Assembly (NCBI GenBank): GCA_000531095.1
Contig: HG799467.1
Coordinates: 441,526 to 505,525, forward strand
Direction of reading: 5' to 3'
DNA length: 64,000 nt
From: Gemmata massiliana
GTDB taxonomy: Bacteria; Planctomycetota; Planctomycetia; Gemmatales; Gemmataceae
Within the stretch, counting starts at the first letter, position 1. Each line of letters opens with the position of its first letter. Made by a program: the position numbers and the translations under genes. The notes beneath the pieces are model-generated. The model was not told the origin of the DNA. It did no database searches and worked only from the letters and a program-made list of their open reading frames with translations. Shown here in pieces: positions 63,966-64,000 of this stretch.

Positions 63966-64000
63966 GCATCGACAGGCCTTCTGGGACACGGACGCGGACA

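Overview
The window is about 64 kb of GC-rich bacterial chromosome. It most resembles a Gemmata-type planctomycete. The clues are an EF-Tu with a '[16 protein letters not shown]' G domain, DUF1559 and BamB-like/TPR secreted proteins, an alternative complex III (ACIII) respiratory cluster, and several families of palindromic intergenic repeats. This placement is inference from gene content; there is no rRNA gene in the window.

Layout. (1) 1-1882 (-): a BamB-like beta-propeller protein that runs off the left edge. (2) 2068-24436 (+): a respiratory island. It holds a diheme lipoprotein; small stress/membrane genes (YqaE/Pmp3, DUF2171, DUF6496 and a membrane protein); actA, actB, actC, actD, actE and actF with an extra membrane subunit; a SCO protein; cox2 (fused to cytochrome c), cox1, cox3 and cox4; a second diheme lipoprotein paralogous to the first; heme A synthase; heme O synthase; and a second SCO protein. 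The set covers quinol oxidation (ACIII), soluble or tethered electron carriers, a caa3-type oxygen reductase of the A2 (YSHPAV) type, and the copper and heme assembly factors. (3) 24482-28315 (+): a histidine-degradation operon, hutI-hutG-hutU, without hutH. (4) 28369-37526: an accessory stretch with a secreted protein, ComEA-like double HhH protein, acyl-CoA dehydrogenase, MmcQ/YjbR protein, two tandem secreted paralogs, a nucleotidyltransferase, a MITE-like element with 40-bp inverted ends, and an FMN-dependent alpha-hydroxy-acid oxidase. (5) 37915-57449 (+): the translation/transcription core, tRNA-Thr(TGT), Tyr, Gly, Thr(GGT), tuf, tRNA-Trp, secE, nusG, rplK, rplA, rplJ, rplL, rpoB, rpoC, rpsL, rpsG and fusA. 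(6) 57602-64000: a SAM methyltransferase carrying an in-frame intergenic-type repeat, an enolase-superfamily enzyme, an interrupted DUF1559 protein, a VOC protein, two hypotheticals and a GshA-like glutamate-cysteine ligase.

Five genes are interrupted: cox2, hutI, the secreted protein at 28369, rplA and the DUF1559 gene. At least three of the breaks are single-base differences in G or C runs, which looks like draft-sequence error rather than gene decay, especially in rplA and cox2. The most interesting biology is the EF-Tu with a large G-domain insert, the seven-helix SecE, the A2-type oxidase with ACIII and flanking paralogous diheme lipoproteins, the repeat-derived peptide inside the methyltransferase, and the natural Arg88 in ribosomal protein S12.
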